Shown piece after piece: positions 24,148 through 32,481 of a stretch of 45,370 nt of DNA. Under the pieces are notes generated by a model. The model did not search any database and was not told the DNA's origin. It was given only the letters and a program-made list of their open reading frames with translations. The stretch comes from an uncultured Bacilli bacterium (GTDB lineage: Bacteria > Bacillota_I > Bacilli_A > RF39 > UBA660). Within the stretch, counting starts at the first letter, position 1, and the number at the start of each line of letters is the position of its first letter. The stretch spans positions 1 to 45,370 of the forward strand of contig CAKPMY010000013.1 of the NCBI GenBank assembly GCA_934168245.1, written 5' to 3'. The position numbers and the translations under genes were made by a program.

Positions 24148-25179
24148 TTATGAGTTTTCTTTTAGGAGAGAAATAATAGGTTTTTGATTTAGTTTTCTTA
24201 ACCTTAGTATGCAAATTATGATTAGTAGTATAGAAATTAGAATTATAATTAAGAGTATTATTACCATAAATTCAAGGTAGTTTAAGTAGGCCTTTGAGAT
24301 TAATTGGAACTTGGTTAGAAATGTATATACTATACTTAAAATAATATATATTAAGAGTGAATTTTTTATATTTTCTTTGCTTAGACTTGAGACTAGTATT
24401 TTTAAAATTTTGGAGTTATGAAAACCGTATATTTTTAAGAGGGCTATATCTTTACTATTAGTATTTATTAAGTCTTTTGTTAGAAGTGTTAGAGTGTTTA
24501 TTATTAGTAAAATTATTAGTACTTCCCCTATCAAGAACACTTTTAAGATAAGATTATACATTTTAATATTTTGTTGGTTTGAGTCATTTTGAATTAGTAC
24601 TTCACAGTTATTTTTTGACAGTTCTTTAGAAACATAATTTATATTATTATAATCATCAACTATAATATTAAATTCATTTTTAGGAAGCCCTTTATTTAGC
24701 TTTTTCATAAACTCTTCTGATACAATTATTTCATTTGTATTAAGATATTTATTATCGTGTTTACCTACTACTTTGAAGATATACTTTTCGTTATTTAGGT
24801 AAAGTATTATTGAATTTGACTTTATGTCATTTGAGACTATAACTTGATTGGATGATAAGTTTGATGTATTTATTTTCGCAAAGTTTAAATTGTAGTAGTT
24901 TAAGATATATTTATTATTGTTAGTATCAAACATTATGGTACTTGGGTAGTATGGAAAAATTGAAGTGATGTGATTTATTTTATTTAGACTATTAATATTT
25001 TTTGTGGAACAGCCGATAGTTAAAACTCTATTTTGTAGTTTATTTTTAATAGTAGAAGTATATATATTGTTAATATAATAATGACTAGTAAGTAGTACTA
25101 TTAAAATTATGTTTGTGAGGATGTAGAGAAAATAGTATTTTTTATTACTTTTATTTTTTCTTGTGATAATGTTTAGCAT
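24148..25179 (-). CDS. FtsX/MacB-like ABC permease, second subunit
   Basis: 343 residues: an N-terminal helix (about 15-35), a large extracellular domain (about 40-205), then three C-terminal helices, the FtsX permease topology. The cytoplasmic loop with DIALLKIYGFHNSKI matches the conserved region after the second helix, where family members have ALLRAIGxS. It follows the other FtsX-like gene by one base. It probably forms a heterodimeric permease with it. The composition is extremely rich in Ile and Asn. Confidence 0.8.
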   Translation of the reverse strand: MLNIITRKNKSNKKYYFLYILTNIILIVLLTSHYYINNIYTSTIKNKLQNRVLTIGCSTKNINSLNKINHITSIFPYYPSTIMFDTNNNKYILNYYNLNFAKINTSNLSSNQVIVSNDIKSNSIILYLNNEKYIFKVVGKHDNKYLNTNEIIVSEEFMKKLNKGLPKNEFNIIVDDYNNINYVSKELSKNNCEVLIQNDSNQQNIKMYNLILKVFLIGEVLIILLIINTLTLLTKDLINTNSKDIALLKIYGFHNSKILKILVSSLSKENIKNSLLIYIILSIVYTFLTKFQLISKAYLNYLEFMVIILLIIILISILLIIICILRLRKLNQKPIISLLKENS

Positions 25180-25180
25180 A

Positions 25181-26401
25181 TTACTCCTTTATACTTTCAA
25201 TTATGTTCATATTAAAGACTTTTTTATTATAGATACTTGTGGAAATGTTATATGTAAGAGCTATTACTAGAATTGATAAAATTATAGAACCATAATCTAT
25301 ACAAATTGGTATTTTAGAAAATATTAATGGTCTAAAATAAATAATTGTTTTATAGATAATTTGAAATATTGTAATAGATATAATAATGATAAGAGAAATT
25401 ATAAGGACTAAAAAATTGGTATTTAGATAATTTAGTTTTTCTATATCTTTATTCTTGTATCCAATAGTTCTTAAAATATTGGTATTTATTATGAGTAGAT
25501 TAAGATTCTTTTCAGTTATATAAATAATTGTTATAAAAGAAAAGATTAGGCATAGTGTTGTTACTACATAGACTATGGTATTTAAAATATCTATTAGAGA
25601 ATAGTCAAATTCTAGAATTCGGCTACTATTATATTTTCTTAGAGAGTTTAACTTATTAATTACTGAATCTACATTGTTTATTGAATCTACTTGAACTACT
25701 ATTGAGTCAATTTGATTTGATAAGTCTACATTTTCATAGGTATCATTATAGATTTCTCCTAGTAAATTATAGTCGCCATAACAACTTGATTCATCAAGAT
25801 AGGCTTTACTGTTTTTATAGGTTCCAACTATTTTTAATTTTGTTGTTTTCATTTCTAGTTCATCTGTATTTTCATCTATTATCTTAGGATACTCTACTAC
25901 TATTTCTTGGCCTATTAGTTTTTTCATAGTTATGAAGTCTTGTTTTTTTAGATTTTTATTGGCACCAATATTTTCTGATGGATAAAATATTTCCGGACAA
26001 ACTATTTCGTTTTTATTTTGAATACTTTTACCTGCTGTTACTGGTGGATGAGTCTTATTAGTACTTCCAGTTAGAGAAAAGTCTCCAAAAAAATATTTGT
26101 TTTTGGTAGTTAAGATTGTGTAATAAGCAGTATCACTAAATACGGCATCTACGTGATTTATCTTTTTTATTTCATTAATGGCAGTTTCTTCTTCAATATC
26201 TTCGTTTCTAAGTACTGATATTGTTCTATAGCCAGGATCTTTTTCAATACCGGCTGTAAAATATGTTTCAACAGTCTTTTTGTATGAAAAAATAAAGATT
26301 ATAGTAAGGGCTAGAAAAAATAATATAATTATTGTTTTAGTATTTCTTTTTTCTCTTAGAATGTTTTTTAAAACGTAGTCTTTGTAAATGTCATTATGCA
26401 T
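25181..26401 (-). CDS. FtsX/MacB-like ABC permease, first subunit
   Basis: 406 residues: N-terminal helix (about 22-42), large extracellular domain (about 45-265), three C-terminal helices with NILRTIGYKNKDIEKLN in the conserved loop. The start overlaps the ATPase gene end by eight bases (ATGCATAA), so expression is coupled. ABC systems of this form (one ATPase, two FtsX-like proteins with large outer domains) usually expel or sense antimicrobial peptides or export peptides and lipoproteins. Confidence 0.84.
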   Translation of the reverse strand: MHNDIYKDYVLKNILREKRNTKTIIILFFLALTIIFIFSYKKTVETYFTAGIEKDPGYRTISVLRNEDIEEETAINEIKKINHVDAVFSDTAYYTILTTKNKYFFGDFSLTGSTNKTHPPVTAGKSIQNKNEIVCPEIFYPSENIGANKNLKKQDFITMKKLIGQEIVVEYPKIIDENTDELEMKTTKLKIVGTYKNSKAYLDESSCYGDYNLLGEIYNDTYENVDLSNQIDSIVVQVDSINNVDSVINKLNSLRKYNSSRILEFDYSLIDILNTIVYVVTTLCLIFSFITIIYITEKNLNLLIINTNILRTIGYKNKDIEKLNYLNTNFLVLIISLIIIISITIFQIIYKTIIYFRPLIFSKIPICIDYGSIILSILVIALTYNISTSIYNKKVFNMNIIESIKE

Positions 26402-27074
26402 TTTTTACAATCTCCAAACTTCCATTTTTCATTTTTAAAACTACATCAGCATAGTTTAAGGCCTTACTATTATGACTTACTACAATTACACATTTACCGT
26501 CTTTAACTATCTTTTTAAATATTCGGTAAATCTTTTCTTCATTTTCTGAATCTAGAGAAGCGGTTGGCTCATCGGCTAAGATTATACTTGGATTATTAGC
26601 AAGAGCACGGGCAATAGAAATTCGTTGTTGTTCTCCTCCAGATAACTCTTTCGGGAAATGATTTTTTCTATGTAACATGTCAACTTGTTCTAGTAATTTT
26701 TCTCCTTTTTGTAGACGTTCTTCTTTTGGCATTTTAGATAAGTATAAAGGTACTATTACATTTTCTAAGGCTGTTAAATTAGAATTAAGATATATTTGTT
26801 GGTAGATAAAACCAATATTTTCTTTTCTAATATCAGCAAGATGATTACTTGATAAATGACTTACATCTTTATTATTTATTTTTAGTATTCCAAAAGAAAA
26901 GGTATCTATAGTTCCTATGCATTGTAAGAGAGTTGTTTTACCAGAGCCACTCTTTCCAGTGATTACGTAAAATTTACCAGATTCAAATTTGAAATTCACA
27001 TTGTTTACGGCTGTTATTTCTTCTTTATTTTTGATATATGTTTTAGTACAAGAATTTAGTTCAATATTAATCAT
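26394..27074 (-). CDS. LolD/MacB-type ABC ATPase
   Basis: 226 residues. Walker A GKSGSGKT (40-47), the Q-loop in IYQQIYLN, signature LSGGEQQRISIARAL (143-157) and Walker B IILADEPTASLD (163-174). The ADEPTASLD form is typical of the LolD/FtsE/MacB (3.A.1.122/125-like) class. It heads an operon with two FtsX-like permeases. A strong GGAGG precedes the ATG. A terminator at 27126-27153 separates it from the upstream regulator, so it has its own promoter. Confidence 0.92.
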   Translation of the reverse strand: MINIELNSCTKTYIKNKEEITAVNNVNFKFESGKFYVITGKSGSGKTTLLQCIGTIDTFSFGILKINNKDVSHLSSNHLADIRKENIGFIYQQIYLNSNLTALENVIVPLYLSKMPKEERLQKGEKLLEQVDMLHRKNHFPKELSGGEQQRISIARALANNPSIILADEPTASLDSENEEKIYRIFKKIVKDGKCVIVVSHNSKALNYADVVLKMKNGSLEIVKNA

Positions 27075-27102
27075 TGGGCCTCCTAAATTTTTTGTTGTTA
27101 GG

Positions 27103-27116
27103 AATATTTTAATATT
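27103..27116. promoter_or_regulatory. AT palindrome in exporter promoter region
   Basis: AATATT-TT-AATATT, perfect arms, lies between the regulator terminator and the exporter ATPase gene. It could be the binding site of the neighbouring XRE regulator, but in DNA this AT-rich such palindromes arise by chance. Confidence 0.2.
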
Positions 27117-27125
27117 ATTAGTAAT

Positions 27126-27153
27126 TAAAAACTAGAACTTGTTAGGTTCTAGT
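27126..27153 (-). terminator. Terminator of the XRE regulator gene
   Basis: On minus, ACTAGAAC, 7-base loop, GTTCTAGT followed by TTTTAATT, directly at the stop codon of the gene ending at 27153. Confidence 0.8.
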
Positions 27154-28244
27154 CAGGATAGTAGGTATTTGTTTAGGTAATTATTGGTAAAACTTTGATG
27201 TAGAGTGTCATCTTTATCAGATGAAGATTCTTTAGAAATAATTTTTGTATTAGTTGATTTTTGATAAAATAAATGATCTGTTTCTAAGAAATAAAACCAC
27301 TCTTCTTTTTGATTGTCTTCTGTTTTAATTACTTCTAATTGTTTTTCTTCTTCAAAATATACGAAGATAAGATTAGCAATTTCGTAAATATAACCATCTC
27401 TGTCTTTTATTCCTTTATTTTTGATACTTTCAATTATATTATTTTTCTCTGGAGTCAATTCTGATTTAGGTGTTTTTGAAGAAGTACCATCTGATATTTT
27501 AGTTTTCTTTTGAAAGATAATGTTATTATTTGAAAAGTCTTTTGTTACATTTAATTTTATTGTTTCTTTTTGGGAGTTAGAAAAAGTTATTTGGAGATAT
27601 AAATTTTTGATTATACTGTTTACTTTGTCAAATGGGAAATAAGCATCATAACCATAATAGTCAGTTAGGAGAAGGTTTTCTGACTCTGTTTCAACAAGTA
27701 AGTGGTCTTTATTTTTTATCTTATAATATAATTTTATTTTGGATATTTTTACATTTGGAGCATGAGTTATTTCACCTAATCTAAAATATGTCTTTTGTCT
27801 TGTTGTAATAAAAATACCATTGGTAGTTGCGAAGGTTTTTCCTTCTCCATCTACTCTATAAACTTTTATAGAATTATAGGAATTGATAAAATAATATGAT
27901 AAAAAGACGATAAGTAGTATTAATATTACTGATGTAAATGTAAGAGATATTTTCTTATTTTTTTTACTTTTTTCGTTAGTTTCATCTAATATATTTAAAG
28001 TTACTTTTTCGAGTGTTTTTATACTCTTTTTTTGTATTTTTTCTCCGGCTAAGATCTCATTAATTGATACAGCGAATATTTCACTTAGTTTTATTAATAC
28101 TGAAGAGTCTGGAATAGTTATTCCTCGTTCCCATTTACTTACTGCTTGTCTACTTATAGGAATCATGTCGGCTAATTGAGTTTGACTGAGATTTTTTTCC
28201 TTACGTAAACTACAGATAAACTTGCCTATTTTTTGTTGGTCCAT
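27153..28244 (-). CDS. Membrane-anchored XRE-family transcriptional regulator
   Basis: 363 residues. Residues about 5-62 form an HTH_3/XRE DNA-binding domain (LRKEKNLSQTQLADMIPISRQAVSKWERG). After a basic linker comes one membrane helix (about 101-120), then an extracellular beta-rich domain of about 240 residues. A one-piece regulator of this shape can detect a signal outside the cell and act on DNA directly. It lies just upstream of the FtsX-type and ABC-2-type exporter operons and has its own promoter and terminator, so it is the probable controller of those pumps. AGGAG lies seven bases before the ATG. Confidence 0.87.
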   Translation of the reverse strand: MDQQKIGKFICSLRKEKNLSQTQLADMIPISRQAVSKWERGITIPDSSVLIKLSEIFAVSINEILAGEKIQKKSIKTLEKVTLNILDETNEKSKKNKKISLTFTSVILILLIVFLSYYFINSYNSIKVYRVDGEGKTFATTNGIFITTRQKTYFRLGEITHAPNVKISKIKLYYKIKNKDHLLVETESENLLLTDYYGYDAYFPFDKVNSIIKNLYLQITFSNSQKETIKLNVTKDFSNNNIIFQKKTKISDGTSSKTPKSELTPEKNNIIESIKNKGIKDRDGYIYEIANLIFVYFEEEKQLEVIKTEDNQKEEWFYFLETDHLFYQKSTNTKIISKESSSDKDDTLHQSFTNNYLNKYLLS

Positions 28245-28279
28245 ACTGTTTCTCCTCTTGGGTCTTTTTGTATGAGTTT

Positions 28280-28308
28280 AGTATACTATGCTTTAATCTT
28301 TTTTTCAA
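28280..28308 (-). promoter_or_regulatory. Promoter for XRE regulator
   Basis: On minus, TTGAAA (28303-28308), 17 bases, TATACT (28280-28285), about 35 bases upstream of the ATG. Confidence 0.7.
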
Positions 28309-28325
28309 TTGATGATATAGTTAGA

Positions 28326-28358
28326 AAACCTCAACTTGATTGGTTCAGGTTGAGGTTT
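28326..28358. terminator. Terminator, copy 2 of the repeated hairpin
   Basis: AAACCTCAACTTGA, 5-base loop, TCAGGTTGAGGTTT, followed on minus by TTTC. It ends the membrane-protein gene at 28369. The 25-base core differs from the hairpin at 21012-21036 at two loop bases only. Confidence 0.75.
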
Positions 28359-28368
28359 AATTTTAAGA

Positions 28369-29022
28369 TTAATTTGCCATAGTTTGTTCAATAAAATAAT
28401 TAATGAATAGAACTACACTAACTGGATTAGCAACAACTATACATAGTATTAATAGTATTAGATAAATAATATCTAGTTCTACGGATGATGAAAATTTTAG
28501 AAATAATAACTTTATGATGGAAAAGACTATTATAGCAATATTTATTCCCATCATGACAGTTGTGCTGTTACTGAAGAGTGGTATCATTGAAAGTAATATG
28601 GTAATGAATAAGACTTTATTAATAGTAATTGGAAAATCTGATGTTATAGTCTTTTTATAAAAATACTGACTAATGATACTAATTAAGATAATTATATATG
28701 ATATTAATAAATGATTATAAAAGAATAATGATGAGTAGTTCTCAGAATTAGTAAAGAATAAGATAAAACTTTTGATTATATAAAATGTAACTATACCTAA
28801 TAGAGGGATGTTTAGTAAATAGTAACTTATATTATTAATTGTTTGTTTTTTTGTCTTATATAAATTCTTTATATCTAGAATGAACATAAACATAAGTATT
28901 AGGATTGTTCCTCCATTAAAGGAAATGTTTGATATTAAATTCGTATAGATAATTGTTGATACTAGGAGTATAAGACTCTCTATTGTTAATAAGTTTTTTA
29001 AGATACTTTTACATGTCTTCAT
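28369..29022 (-). CDS. Polytopic membrane protein, unknown
   Basis: 217 residues with six to seven hydrophobic segments and short loops, rich in Ile, Leu and Asn. AAGGAG precedes the ATG. It is a single gene with a terminator on each side (28326-28358 and 29075-29103). It shares composition with the exporter cluster to its left rather than with the arginine operon to its right. No family was recognised. Confidence 0.7.
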   Translation of the reverse strand: MKTCKSILKNLLTIESLILLVSTIIYTNLISNISFNGGTILILMFMFILDIKNLYKTKKQTINNISYYLLNIPLLGIVTFYIIKSFILFFTNSENYSSLFFYNHLLISYIIILISIISQYFYKKTITSDFPITINKVLFITILLSMIPLFSNSTTVMMGINIAIIVFSIIKLLFLKFSSSVELDIIYLILLILCIVVANPVSVVLFINYFIEQTMAN

Positions 29023-29074
29023 ATTTTTCTCCTTATGCTATTTTATAAGTTTACTATACCATTTTTCTAGCAAA

Positions 29075-29103
29075 TAAAAAAGCCCAAGTTTTTGAGCTTT
29101 TTT
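29075..29103 (-). terminator. Terminator of the arc operon
   Basis: On minus, AAAAAGCTCAA, 4-base loop, TTGGGCTTTTTT (one G-T pair), starting nine bases after the stop of the carrier gene at 29112. Confidence 0.8.
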
Positions 29104-29111
29104 GTTAACTA

Positions 29112-30554
29112 TTAAAATATTAGTGTGAATAATGTTAATAGGATAATATTAGCAATAGCAATCGTTAGAACTACTTTACCTGCCCATTTTACCCATGTAC
29201 CATATTCTACTTTAGCAAGTGCTAAACCACCCATGATTGCTCCACAAGTTGGAGTAATTAAGTTTACTAGTCCATTTGCTGCTACTAAAGTCATTACTGT
29301 AGCCTCAACACTATGTCCAAGTTGACCAGCTAATGGTCCAATGATTGGAGCAGATAGTGCTGCTAGACCAGATGATGATGGTACTAATACTGATAATACA
29401 ATGTGAATTATATAGTTCATTGGAGCAAATAAGAATCCAGGAACATCTTTTAATAATTCCGCAGCATTGTAAATAATATAGTTATCTAAGTAAGTTGTTT
29501 TCATTAATACACTAGCACCACGAGCAACAGCAATGATTAAGATAACTCCTACCATATCGTCTGCTCCATCTACGAATGTATCAACAAATTTTTTCTCTTT
29601 CATTCCGTTAACAACACCAATGATAATGGCCATTATTAAGAACCAAAGAGCAGATTCATTGAAGTACCAGTTTCCTAATGAACTACCAGTTAACCAACCA
29701 GTGAATCCATCAAAGAAAGTTATACCAAATTCACCCCATGGAATGAATCCAATAATCATTACTAAGAAAGTAAGGGCAAATAAAATTAATGTTACTTTTT
29801 GTTTTCCAGTTAATGAAACATCTTCAGCAATTTCCTCTTTGCCATATTTCTTTTCCATTTTTTGTTGTTCTCTTAGACTTAGGATAGTTGATCCTTTATC
29901 TTTTTTAACTTTTCTAGCATATTTCATTACAAAGTAAATTGAAATTGCTAAAGTTGATAACCATAATACTGTACCAATTAAGATAATGATACCTTGGTTA
30001 ACTTGTGTACCCTCAGGTAATGAAGATACGGCAGCACCTACTGCAAATGGGTTGATAGTTGAACCTAAGCAACCAGATCCAGCACCTAGTAATACGATTG
30101 CTGAAGATACGATTGTATCCATACCAGCAGCTACCATTGTAGCAGCAAGTAATGCATAGAAACCAACTGTTTCTTCAAGCATACCATAAGTAGTACCACA
30201 TGCAGAGAATATGAACATTAATATTGGAATTAATGCTAATTCATTTCCTTTTAATTTTTTGATTAAAACTTGTATTCCTGTTTCAAGGGCTCCTGTTGAA
30301 TTGATTACAGCAAGGAATCCACCTAAAATCATTACGAATACACTTACATCTACGGCATCAGCAAATCCTAAGATTGGTGATAATAATACTTCATGTAATT
30401 TGGCTCCTACTACACCTGAACCATTTACGATTGTATCATCAACAAACTTAGCACCTGGCAATAAATGTGAAATTATTCCTAATAAAAATATTAGTAAGAT
30501 AATTATTGTGAATGAAGATAGTGCAAGACTAAATTTCTTCTTTCGCTTTGCCAT
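29112..30554 (-). CDS. arcD: YfcC-family carrier, probable arginine/ornithine antiporter
   Basis: 480 residues, about 12 membrane segments. It belongs to the YfcC/DcuC-like anaerobic C4-dicarboxylate carrier superfamily (conserved CGTTYGMLEETVGFYAL, GSGCLGSTINPFA and VPSSSGLAALSAPI blocks). As the last gene of an arginine deiminase operon it occupies the position of ArcD; streptococcal and other ADI operons also carry YfcC-type ArcD proteins that exchange arginine for ornithine. It begins 14 bases after arcC. The substrate is assigned by context, not by residues. GGAGA precedes the start. Confidence 0.82.
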   Translation of the reverse strand: MAKRKKKFSLALSSFTIIILLIFLLGIISHLLPGAKFVDDTIVNGSGVVGAKLHEVLLSPILGFADAVDVSVFVMILGGFLAVINSTGALETGIQVLIKKLKGNELALIPILMFIFSACGTTYGMLEETVGFYALLAATMVAAGMDTIVSSAIVLLGAGSGCLGSTINPFAVGAAVSSLPEGTQVNQGIIILIGTVLWLSTLAISIYFVMKYARKVKKDKGSTILSLREQQKMEKKYGKEEIAEDVSLTGKQKVTLILFALTFLVMIIGFIPWGEFGITFFDGFTGWLTGSSLGNWYFNESALWFLIMAIIIGVVNGMKEKKFVDTFVDGADDMVGVILIIAVARGASVLMKTTYLDNYIIYNAAELLKDVPGFLFAPMNYIIHIVLSVLVPSSSGLAALSAPIIGPLAGQLGHSVEATVMTLVAANGLVNLITPTCGAIMGGLALAKVEYGTWVKWAGKVVLTIAIANIILLTLFTLIF

Positions 30555-30568
30555 TTTTTACTCTCCTT

Positions 30569-31495
30569 TTATTTCTTTATAATTGTACCTGTTTGACCTG
30601 CTAAAGCAGCTTTGGCTTTTTCTAATGAAGTTATTAGAGCATAACCGTTTGAATCTTTAGCAAATTCACAACAAGCCTCAACTTTTGGTAACATACTACC
30701 TTCTGCTACCTCTTTATTTTTGATTAAATCCATAGCCTCTTCAATTGTTAAACTACTTAGACCTTGTTCATTTTCTTGTTTATAGTTAATATAAACTTGG
30801 TCTACAGCAGTTAGTATTAGAAGAACATCTGCATTTAATTCAAGAGCTAATCTAGCACTAGTGCGATCTTTATCAATAACAGCATCAACACCTTCATAGC
30901 CATCTTTCCCTTTTACGACTGGTATTCCACCTCCTCCACATGCAATAACGATATTGCCTTTTTCTATTAAATCATGAATAGTCATGATTTCAACAATTTT
31001 AATAGGCTTTGGACTTGCTACAACACGACGATAACCTCTACCGGCATCTTCTTTCATAACATAGCCTTTTTCTTCAGAAATCGCTTTAGCCTCTTCTTCC
31101 GTATAGAAACTTCCAATTGGCTTAGTTGGATTTTCAAAAGCCTTATCATTTTTATCTACTTCAACCTGTGTAATTATTGTTGCACAGTTTTTATTTATAT
31201 TTCTTTTTGCTAATTCTTTTTGAATTGATTGTTGTAGATGATAACCAATGTAGCCTTGACTCATAGCACCACATTCAGCAAATGGCATTTCTGGAGAGTT
31301 TATATTTTTATGAGATTCTTCCATTGCTAAATTAATCATTCCTACTTGAGGACCATTACCATGAGAAACAACTACATTGTTTCCTTCTTCTACTAAATCA
31401 ACTATACTTTTAGCAGTTTCTTTTACTAACTCTAATTGTTCTTTTGGACTTTTTCCTAGAGCGTTTCCCCCTAGAGCAATAACGATTGTTTTCAT
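30569..31495 (-). CDS. arcC: Carbamate kinase
   Basis: 308 residues. It converts carbamoyl phosphate and ADP to ATP, ammonia and CO2, the energy-yielding step of the arginine deiminase pathway. Typical blocks are IALGGNALGKSP (N-terminus), VSHGNGPQVGMI, GYHLQQSI, CGGGGIPVV and AVIDKDRTSARLALELNAD. The ATG shares one base with the arcB stop (TAATG). Confidence 0.96.
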   Translation of the reverse strand: MKTIVIALGGNALGKSPKEQLELVKETAKSIVDLVEEGNNVVVSHGNGPQVGMINLAMEESHKNINSPEMPFAECGAMSQGYIGYHLQQSIQKELAKRNINKNCATIITQVEVDKNDKAFENPTKPIGSFYTEEEAKAISEEKGYVMKEDAGRGYRRVVASPKPIKIVEIMTIHDLIEKGNIVIACGGGGIPVVKGKDGYEGVDAVIDKDRTSARLALELNADVLLILTAVDQVYINYKQENEQGLSSLTIEEAMDLIKNKEVAEGSMLPKVEACCEFAKDSNGYALITSLEKAKAALAGQTGTIIKK

Positions 31496-32481
31496 TATTT
31501 TAATGTCTCATATACTACGGCTTTAATAGTATGAAGTCTGTTTTCGGCTTGATCAAATACTTTTGATTGACTTGATTCAAATACTTCATCAGTTACTTCC
31601 ATTTCTTTTAAGCCATATTTTTCATAGATTTGTTTGCCAATTGTTGTACCAGTATTGTGGAATGATGGTAAACAATGTAGGAATATTGCATTAGAGTTAG
31701 CATTAGCCATGATTTCACTATTTACTTGGTATGGACGAAGTTGATTAATTCTTTGTTCCCAAAGTTCTTCTTTTTCACCCATTGATACCCAAACATCTGT
31801 GTATAATACATCAGCATTTTTAGTACCTTCCATAGCATCTTCAGTTAAAGTAATTGTTGCGCCTGAAGCGTTAGCAAATTCTTTACAAGTTTCTACTAAG
31901 TCTGCTGCTGGGAATAGTTCTTTTGGTGAACAACAAGTAAAGTTTACACCTAATTTTGAGCAAATAACCATTAGAGAGTTAGCAACGTTGTTTCTAGCAT
32001 CACCTAAGAATACTAGTTTTAAACCTTTTAACTTACCGAAGTTTTCATAAACAGTCATTAAATCGGCTAACATTTGAGTTGGATGGAATTCATTAGTTAA
32101 TCCATTCCATACTGGTACTGTAGCATAACGTGCTATTTCTTCAACTATTTCTTGGTCGAAACCACGATATTCAATACCATCATACATTCTTGTTAGAACT
32201 CTTGCTGTATCAGCAATTGTTTCTTTCTTACCCATTTGCGAACCTGTTGGTCCTAGGTAAGTTACACCCATACCTAAATCTAGTCCTGCTACTTCAAAAG
32301 CACAACGAGTTCTTGTTGAGTCTTTTTCAAATAGTAAAACAATATTTTTTCCTCTTAGTTCATCATGAGGAATACCGGCATGTTTTTTCTTTTTTAAATC
32401 AATAGCAACATCGATTAGATATTCTATTTCTTCTGGTGTATAATCTAGTAATTTTAGAAAATCTCTACCATGTAAATTCAT
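31495..32481 (-). CDS. arcB: Ornithine carbamoyltransferase, catabolic
   Basis: 328 residues from ATG at 32481; an in-frame start at 32517 would lie inside arcA. GGGAGG lies seven bases upstream and the ATG overlaps the arcA stop by one base. The carbamoyl-phosphate loop STRTRCAFE, HPTQMLADLMT, and the ornithine/citrulline-binding block with HCLPSFH are present. In this operon it splits citrulline to ornithine and carbamoyl phosphate. Confidence 0.96.
   Translation of the reverse strand: MNLHGRDFLKLLDYTPEEIEYLIDVAIDLKKKKHAGIPHDELRGKNIVLLFEKDSTRTRCAFEVAGLDLGMGVTYLGPTGSQMGKKETIADTARVLTRMYDGIEYRGFDQEIVEEIARYATVPVWNGLTNEFHPTQMLADLMTVYENFGKLKGLKLVFLGDARNNVANSLMVICSKLGVNFTCCSPKELFPAADLVETCKEFANASGATITLTEDAMEGTKNADVLYTDVWVSMGEKEELWEQRINQLRPYQVNSEIMANANSNAIFLHCLPSFHNTGTTIGKQIYEKYGLKEMEVTDEVFESSQSKVFDQAENRLHTIKAVVYETLK

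Noticed and set aside
21051..29022. Lantibiotic or bacteriocin biosynthesis cluster
   Set aside because: Pumps and regulator are present, but no precursor peptide, LanB/C/M, protease or radical-SAM gene is visible.
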